A DNA stretch of 64,000 nucleotides from Sedimentibacter sp. GTDB lineage: Bacteria; Bacillota; Clostridia; Tissierellales; Sedimentibacteraceae. This document shows, one piece after another, positions 26,661-34,985 of the stretch. The position numbers and the translations under genes are program-made. The DNA lies in the NCBI GenBank assembly GCA_018436705.1, contig JAHDLA010000018.1:62001-126000 (forward strand). Reading direction: 5' to 3'. The notes beneath the pieces were generated by a model. It had not been told where the DNA came from. It was given only the letters and a program-made list of their open reading frames with translations, and made no database searches. Numbering within the stretch: position 1 is the stretch's first letter; the number at the start of each line of letters is the position of its first letter.

Positions 26661-27719
26661 GTGAACAGAAAAGGTATATCCCCCTCAAAGGTTGCAGCTA
26701 CATATATCGGAACTGTTGTCGGCGCCGGCTTTGCAACCGGCCAGGAAATACTTCAATTCTTTACTAGATTCGGAGCATTGGGAATCTTCGGACTTGCATC
26801 TGCCACAATAATGTTCATTATATTCGGATATATTATAATGAGTCTGGGAAGAAAACTTAATGCACAATCTCATCTGGAAATAGTAAGGCACGTAGGTGGG
26901 GGAAAATTCGGAACCATTATGGACTTCATAATTACATTCTTTCTTTTTGGATCATTTTCTGCAATGATAGCCGGCACCGGAGCTTTATTTGCACAACAGT
27001 TTAATATGCCTGCTTTGTGGGGGAATATTTTGATGTCTACACTTACTGCTGCAACAGTGTTAACAGGAATAAACGGTGTTATTAATTCAATAAGTTTTGT
27101 TGTGCCGTTTTTGCTTGCAGCTGTTATTGGCACAAGTATATTTTCTATTCTAGAATCTCCTCCTAACCTTACAGCTTCAGTCTCTTCATTTGCAAACAAT
27201 AACCTTATAAGCAATTGGGCTTTATCATCTGTGTTGTATGTTTCGTATAACATAATTCTATCTGTAGCCGTCCTGGGATCTCTAGGGCATGAAGCTATAG
27301 ATGAAAAGGCTGTGAAAAAAGGGGCTGTTCTTGGCGGTCTCGGGCTCGGCATAGGAGCTGCCATGATATATTTATCTTTGATAGGAAATATTGCAGAATC
27401 ATCTTCCCTCGAAGTACCCATGGTTTACATTTCAGGGAAAATGGGTAGTATAGCTCAAACGTGTTATGCAATAGTACTAATAGCTGAAATTTATACTACC
27501 GCAGTAGGCTCACTATATGGATTTGTATCCCGAATAACCGACATAAAGGAATTCTCATCAGGCAATATTATAATTATCTTAATAATTACCATCGCTGCAT
27601 TACTTGCAAGCCAGTTCGGATTTTCAAACCTTGTGAAGTTTTTATATCCTTTGGTCGGATATGTTGGAATTATGCTGTTATTGTGTCTTATTGCAATAAA
27701 GTTTCGAAGGAAAGTTTAA
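26661..27719 (+). CDS. YkvI family membrane transporter
   Basis: About ten helices, 352 residues, with the family N terminus YIGTVVGAGFATGQEILQFF and a LeuT-like fold expected. Family members are annotated as putative branched-chain amino-acid or other permeases, without proof. The start is GTG at 26661 with AAAGGATG upstream; no closer ATG exists. It follows the 2-hydroxyacid dehydrogenase and converges with the GGDEF gene after only 8 bp, with no visible terminator. Confidence 0.85.
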   Translation: MNRKGISPSKVAATYIGTVVGAGFATGQEILQFFTRFGALGIFGLASATIMFIIFGYIIMSLGRKLNAQSHLEIVRHVGGGKFGTIMDFIITFFLFGSFSAMIAGTGALFAQQFNMPALWGNILMSTLTAATVLTGINGVINSISFVVPFLLAAVIGTSIFSILESPPNLTASVSSFANNNLISNWALSSVLYVSYNIILSVAVLGSLGHEAIDEKAVKKGAVLGGLGLGIGAAMIYLSLIGNIAESSSLEVPMVYISGKMGSIAQTCYAIVLIAEIYTTAVGSLYGFVSRITDIKEFSSGNIIIILIITIAALLASQFGFSNLVKFLYPLVGYVGIMLLLCLIAIKFRRKV

Positions 27720-27727
27720 AAGGCATA

Positions 27728-28978
27728 TCAGCGAACACAATTACGTCCGTCAGCCTTTGCCTGATACATCATTTTATCTGCCTGCATAATAATTGAATTA
27801 GATGTATCTCCTTCAATGTATCCGGCAACACCAAAACTTCCTGTAAAGCTGTCTACTCCCTGAATTTTTATTTTACTTATTCCTAGTCGAAGTTCCTCCA
27901 AAATACCATACGCCCTTTCAATTGGTGTATCAACGAGCAGTATGACAAATTCTTCTCCTCCCCAGCGTGCCAGACAATCTACACTTCGTATTCTTTTTTT
28001 TATAAGATCGGCAATATTTTTTAAAACCAAATCTCCAACGCTATGACCAAAACGATCATTTACGCTTTTGAATCTGTCTATATCAAGCATGGCAAGAGAA
28101 AATTCTCTTCCCGTTCTTTTTGCTCTCTCAATCTCATCTTCAAGCTTTTCGATAAAATATCTTCTATTGTATGTATTTGTAAGAAAATCGGTAACACATA
28201 ACTTTTCAAGCTCTTCCCTTGCACGAATCCTCTCGCTTATATCACGTACAATTCCTACAAAATAATTTTCATCTTTTATTTTAAGGCTGGATATGGAAAT
28301 TTCGACCTCAAACTCATGGCCATCCTTGTGAAAAGCCTTAAGCTCTTTAGTCACTTCATAATCATCAAGAATTATATGCTTTTCAAAATTAACTTTATAT
28401 CTGTTGTAGCTTAATTCACTTAAGCCCATAACCTTATGAAGGTCCTTTCCAAGTATTTCTTCTTTTGTATACCCGAAAAGTTGATTCGCAGCAGGGTTCC
28501 ACAAAGTTACAGCACCATTCCTGTCAACCATGACTATCGCATCGCGCACCGAATTAATTACAGCATTCAAAATAGTTTCTTTTTCTTTTATTTCTTCTTT
28601 AACAGAATGAAGCTTTAGCGCCATTTCTATTGTTGCCAAAAGAGCAGCATTGTCCATGCCTTTTTCTATAAAACCGTATGCATTAACATTTCTTATCTGT
28701 TCAATAATTTCGTCTGTTGCATTAGCAGTAAGAAAAATAATCGGTATTTCCTTACGTTTGATGATTACACGCGCAGCCTCTATTCCGTTCATTCTACCTG
28801 CCAGTTCAATATCCATAAGAATTAAATCCGGGTGCAGTTCCCCGCACGCTTTTTCTACTGCTTCTTCACCTGAAACAGTATTATAAATATCAAACCCGTA
28901 TTTTTTGAGAAACCCTCCCACAACCATTGCAATAAAATGGCTGTCCTCAACTAACAATATACTCTTTCTGTTTCGCAT
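27728..28978 (-). CDS. response regulator-PAS-GGDEF diguanylate cyclase
   Basis: Predicted to make c-di-GMP from GTP under phosphorylation control. The receiver domain (about 1-125) has the acidic pair ED (11-12), phospho-acceptor D56 (ILMDIE) and K106. A PAS domain follows (about 135-250). The GGDEF domain has an intact GGEEF active site (340-344) and the inhibitory I-site RSVD (331-334) at the usual five-residue distance. ATG 28978 follows GGTGGGG; upstream in-frame starts lack a ribosome site. No partner kinase is adjacent. Confidence 0.92.
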   Translation of the reverse strand: MRNRKSILLVEDSHFIAMVVGGFLKKYGFDIYNTVSGEEAVEKACGELHPDLILMDIELAGRMNGIEAARVIIKRKEIPIIFLTANATDEIIEQIRNVNAYGFIEKGMDNAALLATIEMALKLHSVKEEIKEKETILNAVINSVRDAIVMVDRNGAVTLWNPAANQLFGYTKEEILGKDLHKVMGLSELSYNRYKVNFEKHIILDDYEVTKELKAFHKDGHEFEVEISISSLKIKDENYFVGIVRDISERIRAREELEKLCVTDFLTNTYNRRYFIEKLEDEIERAKRTGREFSLAMLDIDRFKSVNDRFGHSVGDLVLKNIADLIKKRIRSVDCLARWGGEEFVILLVDTPIERAYGILEELRLGISKIKIQGVDSFTGSFGVAGYIEGDTSNSIIMQADKMMYQAKADGRNCVR

Positions 28979-29394
28979 GTCCCCACCATAAAATTTCATA
29001 AAATATATTATTTTTATTATATAACAAAATTTGACAAAACAAAACACAAAATTATATATTTAGTGTAAATTTCTAGTTTATTAATTCAGATTCCCCTCTA
29101 AAATCTGAGGTTCTTTTTCTTAAATGTTCAAAGGCCAAACAACTTCATATTTTTCATATTGTATTTGTGCCATAAATGATATGGTTCTTATGTTTTAGCC
29201 TTTTTCATTACAATTCTATGATAAATAATTTTTATTATTTATATATTATAAAAGCATGTTATAATATAATTAATATATACAAAAGAAATATCATGCTTAC
29301 ATAGGAAACACTTTCAGATGCCTAATTTCAACTGTCAGAAGCATGGGATATAAGTTTGAAGTATAATTTAATCCAGACTATACAGGAGGAAACT

Positions 29395-29949
29395 ATGAAT
29401 CAAATGAGAAGAAAAGACCGAGAAATGAAAAAGGAATTTGCACTTGGAATAATAGATAAATCAGAGTATGCTACGCTGGCAACCGTAAACGAAGACGGGA
29501 CCCCTTATTGCATCCCCGTTTCTGCAGCAAGAAAAGGTGATACAATATATATTCATTGTGCAAAAACAGGAACAAAAGTTAGCAATATAAAACATAATTC
29601 AAAGGTATGCATGTCATTCGTGGGAGATGTGCATGTTCCGGTAGAATTTAATGACAAGTCATCTGTTGAGGACTCGGACAAACTTATTAAAACAAGATTT
29701 ACAACGGAATTTGAATCTGCCGTTGTATTTGGGACAGCAAATGAAGTTAGTGATAAGGACGAGAAAATGGTAGGGCTCAGACTTATAAGTGAAAAATACA
29801 CCCCTTTGGACATGCCGTATTTTGAAGCATACGTAAGTAAGAGTATTGATATAACAAATGTTATTAGAATTGATATAGATACTATCACAGGTAAAAGAAA
29901 GAAGTTTGATAAGAACGGAATCGAAATGAAATTCGGCAGAGTAGAATAA
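29395..29949 (+). CDS. pyridoxamine 5'-phosphate oxidase-like flavoprotein (NimA type)
   Basis: Split-barrel FMN-binding protein of about 184 residues. The N-terminal RRKDREM and LATVNEDGTPYCIPVS, then YIHCAKTGTKVSNIKHNSKVCMSFVG, match the 5-nitroimidazole-resistance (Nim)-like group of the family; the substrate is unknown. ATG 29395 has GGAGG 7 nt upstream; an upstream in-frame ATG lacks this. The 416-bp stretch before it (28979-29394) is AT-rich; apart from one weak hairpin near 29080-29105 I see nothing in it. Confidence 0.82.
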   Translation: MNQMRRKDREMKKEFALGIIDKSEYATLATVNEDGTPYCIPVSAARKGDTIYIHCAKTGTKVSNIKHNSKVCMSFVGDVHVPVEFNDKSSVEDSDKLIKTRFTTEFESAVVFGTANEVSDKDEKMVGLRLISEKYTPLDMPYFEAYVSKSIDITNVIRIDIDTITGKRKKFDKNGIEMKFGRVE

Positions 29950-30094
29950 ATTATATTGTTTAGTGTTTAAGGTAAATACTTCTGGGTATATTATTAATAC
30001 AACTTAAGTTAGTTGAAATATACAGAAACTCAAAATCTATTAGTAATTTGATAGTGATATACTGTAACAATATTGAAAAAGGGAGCTTTTCTAT

Positions 30095-30193
30095 ATGATA
30101 GCTCAAATAGCAGTTAAAAAATATCGGCAAATGAAGTATATAGACTTGTATATAGCAGCTAAACAGTTGAATAGGGAAGTACGAAAGAGGTGA
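30095..30193 (+). CDS. possible 32-residue peptide gene
   Basis: A short frame with AAGGGAG about 9 nt before its ATG encodes a basic, amphipathic 32-residue peptide (YIDLYIAAKQLNREVRKR at the C terminus). A strong terminator follows at 30226-30282, so this stretch may be a small transcription unit. No family recognised; it could also be the mRNA part of a small RNA or a gene remnant. Confidence 0.35.
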   Translation: MIAQIAVKKYRQMKYIDLYIAAKQLNREVRKR

Positions 30194-30225
30194 TTCCAAC
30201 AGGCTTCGAACTAGATAATCCTAAT

Positions 30226-30282
30226 AAATAGCACTCGATTTTTGAATAGAAAAGAAAATCGGGTGCTATTTATATTTTTTGT
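30226..30282 (+). terminator. terminator of a small transcription unit
   Basis: Long stem AAATAGCACTCGATTTT (30226-30242) with its near complement at 30255-30271 (one G-U pair), followed by TATATTTTTT. Confidence 0.8.
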
Positions 30283-30349
30283 TCTAAACCGCATCTTGTT
30301 CTATATATTGACAATTTTCAAAAAAATTTGAAAAATTATAATTATTATA

Positions 30350-30378
30350 TTGAACTTGATTAAAAGCTGTGATATATT
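30350..30378 (+). promoter_or_regulatory. sigma-A promoter of hom
   Basis: TTGAAC (30350-30355), 17-nt spacer, TATATT (30373-30378), about 60 nt before the hom start codon. Confidence 0.55.
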
Positions 30379-30438
30379 GGTGTAGTATTTAAACAAGACA
30401 CAATTGTTTTTAATTTGAAAACAGCTAGGAGGAACGCA

Positions 30439-31716
30439 ATGGAAGAAATAAAATTAGGAATTTTAGGAATGGGAACTGTTGCAACGGGACTAATAAACAT
30501 ACTTGATATGAACAGCTCAAAAATTACAGGAAATTTGAATAAAAAAATAACCATAGAAAAAGTATTGGTTAAAAATAAGAATAAATCAAGAAATGTAAAT
30601 CTTTCTGCAGATGTATACACTACAGATGCTTATGAAGTAATTGAAAATCCGGATGTTAAGATAATTGTTGAACTTATTGGAGGAATAAATCCTGCCCGTG
30701 AATATATAAAAGCTGCTCTGAAAAATAAAAAAAATGTTGTTACAGCTAATAAAGCTCTTTTAGCTACATATGGCGACGAACTTGAAAAGCTGGCTAATGA
30801 TAATGATGTTAAATTAATGTATGAAGCCAGTGTAGGCGGCGGCATCCCAATAATTAATACGATGTCCGATTATCTCTCTTCAAATGAAATAAACCAGATA
30901 GTCGGAATTATAAACGGAACTACAAACTATATCCTTACTCAAATGTCTGAAAATGGCCTTGAATACGAACAAGCTGTAAAGCAAGCACAAGATCTTGGAT
31001 TTGCAGAAGCCGATCCTTCTTCCGATGTAGACGGTGATGACGCTGCTTATAAGATAGCAATCATGTCAACTATCGCCTTTGGACAAAGAGTCAATATTAA
31101 CGACATACCTAAAGAAGGAATCAAAAGAATTTCTAAAGAAGATATCAGCTACGCAAAAGAATTGGGATATGAAATTAAGCTGCTTGCTTCTGCCGTAAAA
31201 AACGGCAATGAAGTAGAGCTTAGAGTTCATCCTGCATTTATACCACATGATCACCCTCTCTCAACAGTTAAAAACGAATTTAATGCCGTATTTTTAAAAG
31301 GCAACGCAATAGGAGAGCTTATGCTTTATGGCAAAGGCGCAGGGTCATTGCCAACTGGAAGCGCTGTGCTTGGCGACATAATGAGTATGATAAGACGCAA
31401 TAATACAGAAAGGCTATCACAAAAGCAATTATCATCAAACGTAGTTGTTAACAGGGCGTGCAAGCCATACTATATACGTTTTGAAGTTATAGATAAGCCG
31501 GGTGTCTTGGGAAGAATAGCTGAGATATTTGGAAAAAATGACATCAGCCTTGCATCAGTAGTTCAGAGACAAAAAAACGGCGACGCTACTGCACCGCTTA
31601 TATTTATTACTCATAAAACTGAACGAAAAAATATAGATGCTGCACTTGAAGAAATTAGCAATTATGATTGTGTAACCAAAATTGCAAGCATAATACTGGT
31701 TGAAAACTTTAAATAA
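30439..31716 (+). CDS. hom: homoserine dehydrogenase
   Basis: Reduces aspartate semialdehyde to homoserine for threonine and methionine synthesis. The N-terminal Rossmann motif is GILGMGTVATG. The catalytic core is NKALLATYGDEL, YEASVGGGIPI, GIINGTTNYILTQM and FAEADPSSDVDGDDAAYK. A C-terminal ACT domain (FEVIDKPGVLGRIAEIFG) allows feedback control. 425 residues is standard. ATG 30439 has AGGAGG 7 nt upstream; a start at 30415 lacks this. It stands alone, without thrB/thrC/asd, between its promoter and a terminator. Confidence 0.95.
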   Translation: MEEIKLGILGMGTVATGLINILDMNSSKITGNLNKKITIEKVLVKNKNKSRNVNLSADVYTTDAYEVIENPDVKIIVELIGGINPAREYIKAALKNKKNVVTANKALLATYGDELEKLANDNDVKLMYEASVGGGIPIINTMSDYLSSNEINQIVGIINGTTNYILTQMSENGLEYEQAVKQAQDLGFAEADPSSDVDGDDAAYKIAIMSTIAFGQRVNINDIPKEGIKRISKEDISYAKELGYEIKLLASAVKNGNEVELRVHPAFIPHDHPLSTVKNEFNAVFLKGNAIGELMLYGKGAGSLPTGSAVLGDIMSMIRRNNTERLSQKQLSSNVVVNRACKPYYIRFEVIDKPGVLGRIAEIFGKNDISLASVVQRQKNGDATAPLIFITHKTERKNIDAALEEISNYDCVTKIASIILVENFK

Positions 31717-31722
31717 TTTTTT

Positions 31723-31751
31723 AAGGAGTGCAAAATTGCACTCCTTATTTT
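31723..31751 (+). terminator. terminator after hom
   Basis: Perfect 11-bp stem (31723-31733 with 31736-31746), 2-nt loop, then ATTTTT. It overlaps the last codon of the convergent SGNH gene. Confidence 0.8.
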
Positions 31752-32326
31752 TCAAATGAACTTATCGAACGGCAAAATATTTCCGCCATTATTTCATTTC
31801 CCTTTTCGTTAAAGTGAAGTCCGTCTAGATATAATTCTTTTGTGTTGCCACCGGTCTCATTTTCAAATTCACTGTAAAAATCTATATATTTAATATTAAA
31901 TGTCCTGCAAAACTCTTTAGTCCAAGACCGAAGTGTATTCATTTCATCGGCAACTTTCTCGAAATCCGAAAACCCAGCCCAGTCCTCTCTCACATTTTCA
32001 GGATAAATTCTTGTGGGAATTCCTACGATGGGATCTATGTACTTTGAAATAGACTGGTGAGCCATCGCCATTATATTTGACTTAACAGTTCCCGAATCTG
32101 CTCCAACAATCATATCATTTACTCCGCCCATTATCAGAACTGCATCAGGCTTTTTAGCATATACCGCACTATGGAATCTGCTCAGCATGCCACTTGTTGT
32201 ATCTCCGTTAATTCCCTCATTCATTACTTCAATTCCCAGCTTTTCCTGTGATAATCTAGTCCAAGACCTTGACCTTCTTACTCCGTAGCCATATGTCAGA
32301 CTGTCACCCAAACATACAATCTTCAT
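31745..32326 (-). CDS. SGNH/GDSL-family hydrolase
   Basis: Cytosolic esterase-like protein of 193 residues with the family blocks: GDSLTYGYG (block I, Ser nucleophile), G in block II (EGINGDTTSGML), GGVND (block III) and the catalytic dyad DGLHFN (block V). No signal peptide. Substrate unknown; relatives deacylate lipids, arylesters or sugars. AAAGGA precedes the ATG. Third gene of an rsuA-isomerase-hydrolase run. Confidence 0.85.
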   Translation of the reverse strand: MKIVCLGDSLTYGYGVRRSRSWTRLSQEKLGIEVMNEGINGDTTSGMLSRFHSAVYAKKPDAVLIMGGVNDMIVGADSGTVKSNIMAMAHQSISKYIDPIVGIPTRIYPENVREDWAGFSDFEKVADEMNTLRSWTKEFCRTFNIKYIDFYSEFENETGGNTKELYLDGLHFNEKGNEIMAEIFCRSISSFEK

Positions 32327-32408
32327 GCTTATATTCCTTTCATTTCACCAACATTATTTCTATCAGTATGCCATACTATATCTGCACTAATTTCAACTGC
32401 ATAGCTAG

Positions 32409-33197
32409 CTATATAATTTTTCTTTCCAATAATGAATTAATGGATTTCTTTAGAGATTCAGAAGTTTTAACCTCAACAAGAGCCCTCATATTTCTTGTCT
32501 GCGCAAAATGTAAAAATTCACATATGTTTAATTCTCCTTCAAATAATGATTGATGATCCTTTTTGCCTATAACATCATGAATATGCATATGGCATATTTC
32601 ATTTTTGTGATTCATAAGATACTGTTTGTCGGTAAAATTACTTACAGCATCATGGCCTATATCCCATGTCAGTTTAACATTAGGATAAAGTATTGATCTA
32701 TTCAGTGCTTTCTGAATGTGACTTCTGCCAAAATTACTGCTGTTTTCTATTGACAACAAAACATTCTTTCTTCTTGCTTTTTCAGAAAGTGTTTTAATAG
32801 ATTTAACAAAATTATTTTGAAATTCCTCCGAATATTGTTCATAAATATATACCTTCCTGTCCGGTAAAGTCATTTTCGCACCTTCTATTATGTGCATATT
32901 TAATAATTCAACCCCTGCTTCTTCAGCCCAGTCAATTGTATCACTAAACAACGATACGTATCCTTTCCTGACACTCTCATAAAATGTTCCTAAATCTGCA
33001 TCGTCAGGCATATGCATGGTAAATTCAATATTTGTGTCTCTTTTGATTTTTCTTAATTCTTCAGGAGATATTCTTTCTATAAAATTATATGGCATATTCA
33101 TGTTCAACTCTATGAAATTCACCCCAAGCTTTAAGCACAAATCCACAAGCTCACTTAACGTATTGTATTCTACTAATGCCGGCATTCCAATTTTCAT
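32409..33197 (-). CDS. sugar phosphate isomerase/epimerase-like TIM-barrel protein
   Basis: AP-endonuclease-2-type TIM barrel (about 262 residues). Probable metal ligands occur in ENSSNFGRSH, WDIGHDA (D, H), HMHIHDVIG and the C-terminal ALVEVKTSE (E). The family includes xylose isomerase-like and inosose enzymes, and the exact reaction is unknown. ATG 33197 has AGGAG 8 nt upstream; GTG 33206 overlaps that site. It begins 17 bp after rsuA. Confidence 0.8.
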   Translation of the reverse strand: MKIGMPALVEYNTLSELVDLCLKLGVNFIELNMNMPYNFIERISPEELRKIKRDTNIEFTMHMPDDADLGTFYESVRKGYVSLFSDTIDWAEEAGVELLNMHIIEGAKMTLPDRKVYIYEQYSEEFQNNFVKSIKTLSEKARRKNVLLSIENSSNFGRSHIQKALNRSILYPNVKLTWDIGHDAVSNFTDKQYLMNHKNEICHMHIHDVIGKKDHQSLFEGELNICEFLHFAQTRNMRALVEVKTSESLKKSINSLLERKII

Positions 33198-33214
33198 TTT
33201 TCCCACTCCTGTTT

Positions 33215-33931
33215 TTAGTGTAGCAGTAAACTTAGTTCATTTGTTGTTAAATGTCTGTATTCCCCCAGACTTAGGTTTTCATCAAGCTTGATAGGACCCA
33301 TTGAAATTCTTTTTAGATAGATCACTTCATTTTTTATTGCGTTAAACATCCTTTTGACCTGATGAAACTTCCCTTCTTTGATTGTGACATAGCATGTTGA
33401 TGGGTACCCGGACTCAATTATTTCAAGTTTGGCAGGCAATGTTTTATAATTTTCATTTGTAAGGATTATTCCATCTTCAAATGCTTTAACATCCTCTTCT
33501 GTCAATTCTTCCTCAACTTCGGCATAATATGTTTTGTCCACATGATTCTTAGGTGAGAGAAGGTTATGGGCAAGCTGTCCGTCATTTGTCAAAAGAAGCA
33601 GGCCCTCAGTATCCTTATCGAGTCTTCCCACGGGAAATGGACTATAAACCTTATCTTCATTGTCAAGCAAATCCAAAACAGTCCTGTCATAATTATCCTC
33701 GGTTGCTGAAACAAATCCACCGGGCTTATTCATCATTAAATATATGTACTGCACATATTTAACCGTCTGGCCCTTGTAATTAACTATATCTTTGCCAGCA
33801 TCAATAATTCTGGAACTGTCCTTTTCCGTTATGTCATTTATTTTTATATAACCATTTCTTGCATCCTGCTTAATTTGTTTTCTTGATCCCAAACCCATGT
33901 TAGAAAGCATTTTATCTATTCGAAGCTTCAT
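33215..33931 (-). CDS. rsuA: 16S rRNA pseudouridine synthase (RsuA family)
   Basis: Isomerises a uridine in rRNA, by family U516 of 16S rRNA. An N-terminal S4 RNA-binding domain (about 1-60, RIDKMLSNMGLGSRKQIK) is followed by the catalytic domain with the motif GRLDKDTEGLLLLTNDG (catalytic Asp105). KTYYAEVE and GKFHQVKRMF are also typical of RsuA/RluB. ATG 33931 follows GAGG by 5 nt. First gene of the run with the isomerase and SGNH hydrolase. Confidence 0.9.
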   Translation of the reverse strand: MKLRIDKMLSNMGLGSRKQIKQDARNGYIKINDITEKDSSRIIDAGKDIVNYKGQTVKYVQYIYLMMNKPGGFVSATEDNYDRTVLDLLDNEDKVYSPFPVGRLDKDTEGLLLLTNDGQLAHNLLSPKNHVDKTYYAEVEEELTEEDVKAFEDGIILTNENYKTLPAKLEIIESGYPSTCYVTIKEGKFHQVKRMFNAIKNEVIYLKRISMGPIKLDENLSLGEYRHLTTNELSLLLH

Positions 33932-34061
33932 ACACACCTCTTGTTTTTCCTTTTATAGTATTATAACATGCTAGAAAACAGTGTCAATGTCAATAATAAT
34001 TTAACACTAATGCATATGCAAGAACGCACATATGTCTTTCAAAAATGATCTACCTAGATAT

Positions 34062-34106
34062 CAAAAATGGTACGATATTTGTTTCAATTAACAAATATCA
34101 TACCAT
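34062..34106 (-). terminator. terminator after the murA-radical SAM unit
   Basis: Long stem (about 17 bp with one mismatch) between 34067-34083 and 34089-34105, followed on the minus strand by TTTTTGAT. Confidence 0.85.
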
Positions 34107-34111
34107 ATAAT

Positions 34112-34975
34112 TTAAAGTCGATCGTTTCCCATGGGTATAAAGTTGCTGCTGTTTCTAAATTTCTTTAATCTCTCAATCAATGCTTCCTTATCTTTATTAA
34201 GAACTCCAGCCTGATTAACATAATTTGAAACATGATTTGCTCTGAATATACAGTTATCCAGTTCCATATTTTCAAGCATCATAATATTTTCATCCAGTAT
34301 CTGCAACGGTGTAAGTAGATGGAATTTCCCCTGCCGTATGTCTTCAGCCAGATCTGAGTCTTCTTCAACAACAAGCCTCAAAAGCGAAAAATAATTAGGG
34401 TTAATTGCCGATATTACCTTAGCGGAATCCAACGCATGCTCTTTCATATACTCTGTTCCTCCAAGCCCTGAAATAATCATGCATGAAAATTTAAATCCTG
34501 CCTTCATTGCTTTTTGTCCCGCTTCTATCATCTGCTTCTGACTTACGCCCTTTTGCATCATTGTTAAAACTCTGTCAGATCCGCTTTCAACACCCATATA
34601 TAGGAGCTCTAAGCCTGCTTCGTGTATCAGCTTTAGCTCTTCGTCTGTTTTACGTATTAAATCAAGCGGTCCAGAATACGAGCTTATCCTCTGAGCATGC
34701 GGAAATTCACTTTTTATATATTTTAAAAGTTTAATAAGTTCCTCAGTTTTTAAACACAGCACATTTCCGTCAGCAAGAAATATTCTTTCAGGTTCATGGT
34801 AATAAGATTTGAGAGCAGCAATATGCTGTGCAATCTCCTGCCACGACTTCAATCTAAACTGCTTGTGCTTATACATATAGCAAAACCTGCACTTATTATG
34901 CGAACATCCTTCTGTAATCTGTATTATAAGACTCCTCGCCTCACTTGGCGGTCTGAATAAAGGCATTGAATACAT
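34112..34975 (-). CDS. radical SAM protein with CX4CX2C cluster motif
   Basis: Binds a [4Fe-4S] cluster and S-adenosylmethionine. The N-terminal motif is CSHNKCRFC (C24, C29, C32), that is CX4CX2C rather than the usual CX3CX2C; the rest of the barrel (FLADGNVL, ISSYSGPLDL, LYMGVESGSDRVL, CMIISGLGG) is normal. The family is close to HemN/Elp3-like COG1032-type proteins of unknown substrate. ATG 34975 has AGGAG 7 nt upstream and lies 10 bp after the murA stop. A longer frame from 35014 would overlap murA and has no ribosome site. Confidence 0.85.
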   Translation of the reverse strand: MYSMPLFRPPSEARSLIIQITEGCSHNKCRFCYMYKHKQFRLKSWQEIAQHIAALKSYYHEPERIFLADGNVLCLKTEELIKLLKYIKSEFPHAQRISSYSGPLDLIRKTDEELKLIHEAGLELLYMGVESGSDRVLTMMQKGVSQKQMIEAGQKAMKAGFKFSCMIISGLGGTEYMKEHALDSAKVISAINPNYFSLLRLVVEEDSDLAEDIRQGKFHLLTPLQILDENIMMLENMELDNCIFRANHVSNYVNQAGVLNKDKEALIERLKKFRNSSNFIPMGNDRL

Positions 34976-34985
34976 TTCCTCACTC

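Noticed and set aside
26870..27421. 183-residue open frame opposite the YkvI gene
   Set aside because: Complement of transmembrane codons; no start signal or family pattern.
29076..29110. Hairpin TCAGATT / AATCTGA before a T-tract
   Set aside because: No plus-strand gene ends nearby, so it was not listed as a terminator.
29960..30199. 79-residue open frame on the minus strand
   Set aside because: No ribosome site; lies antisense to the small plus-strand unit that has a clear terminator.
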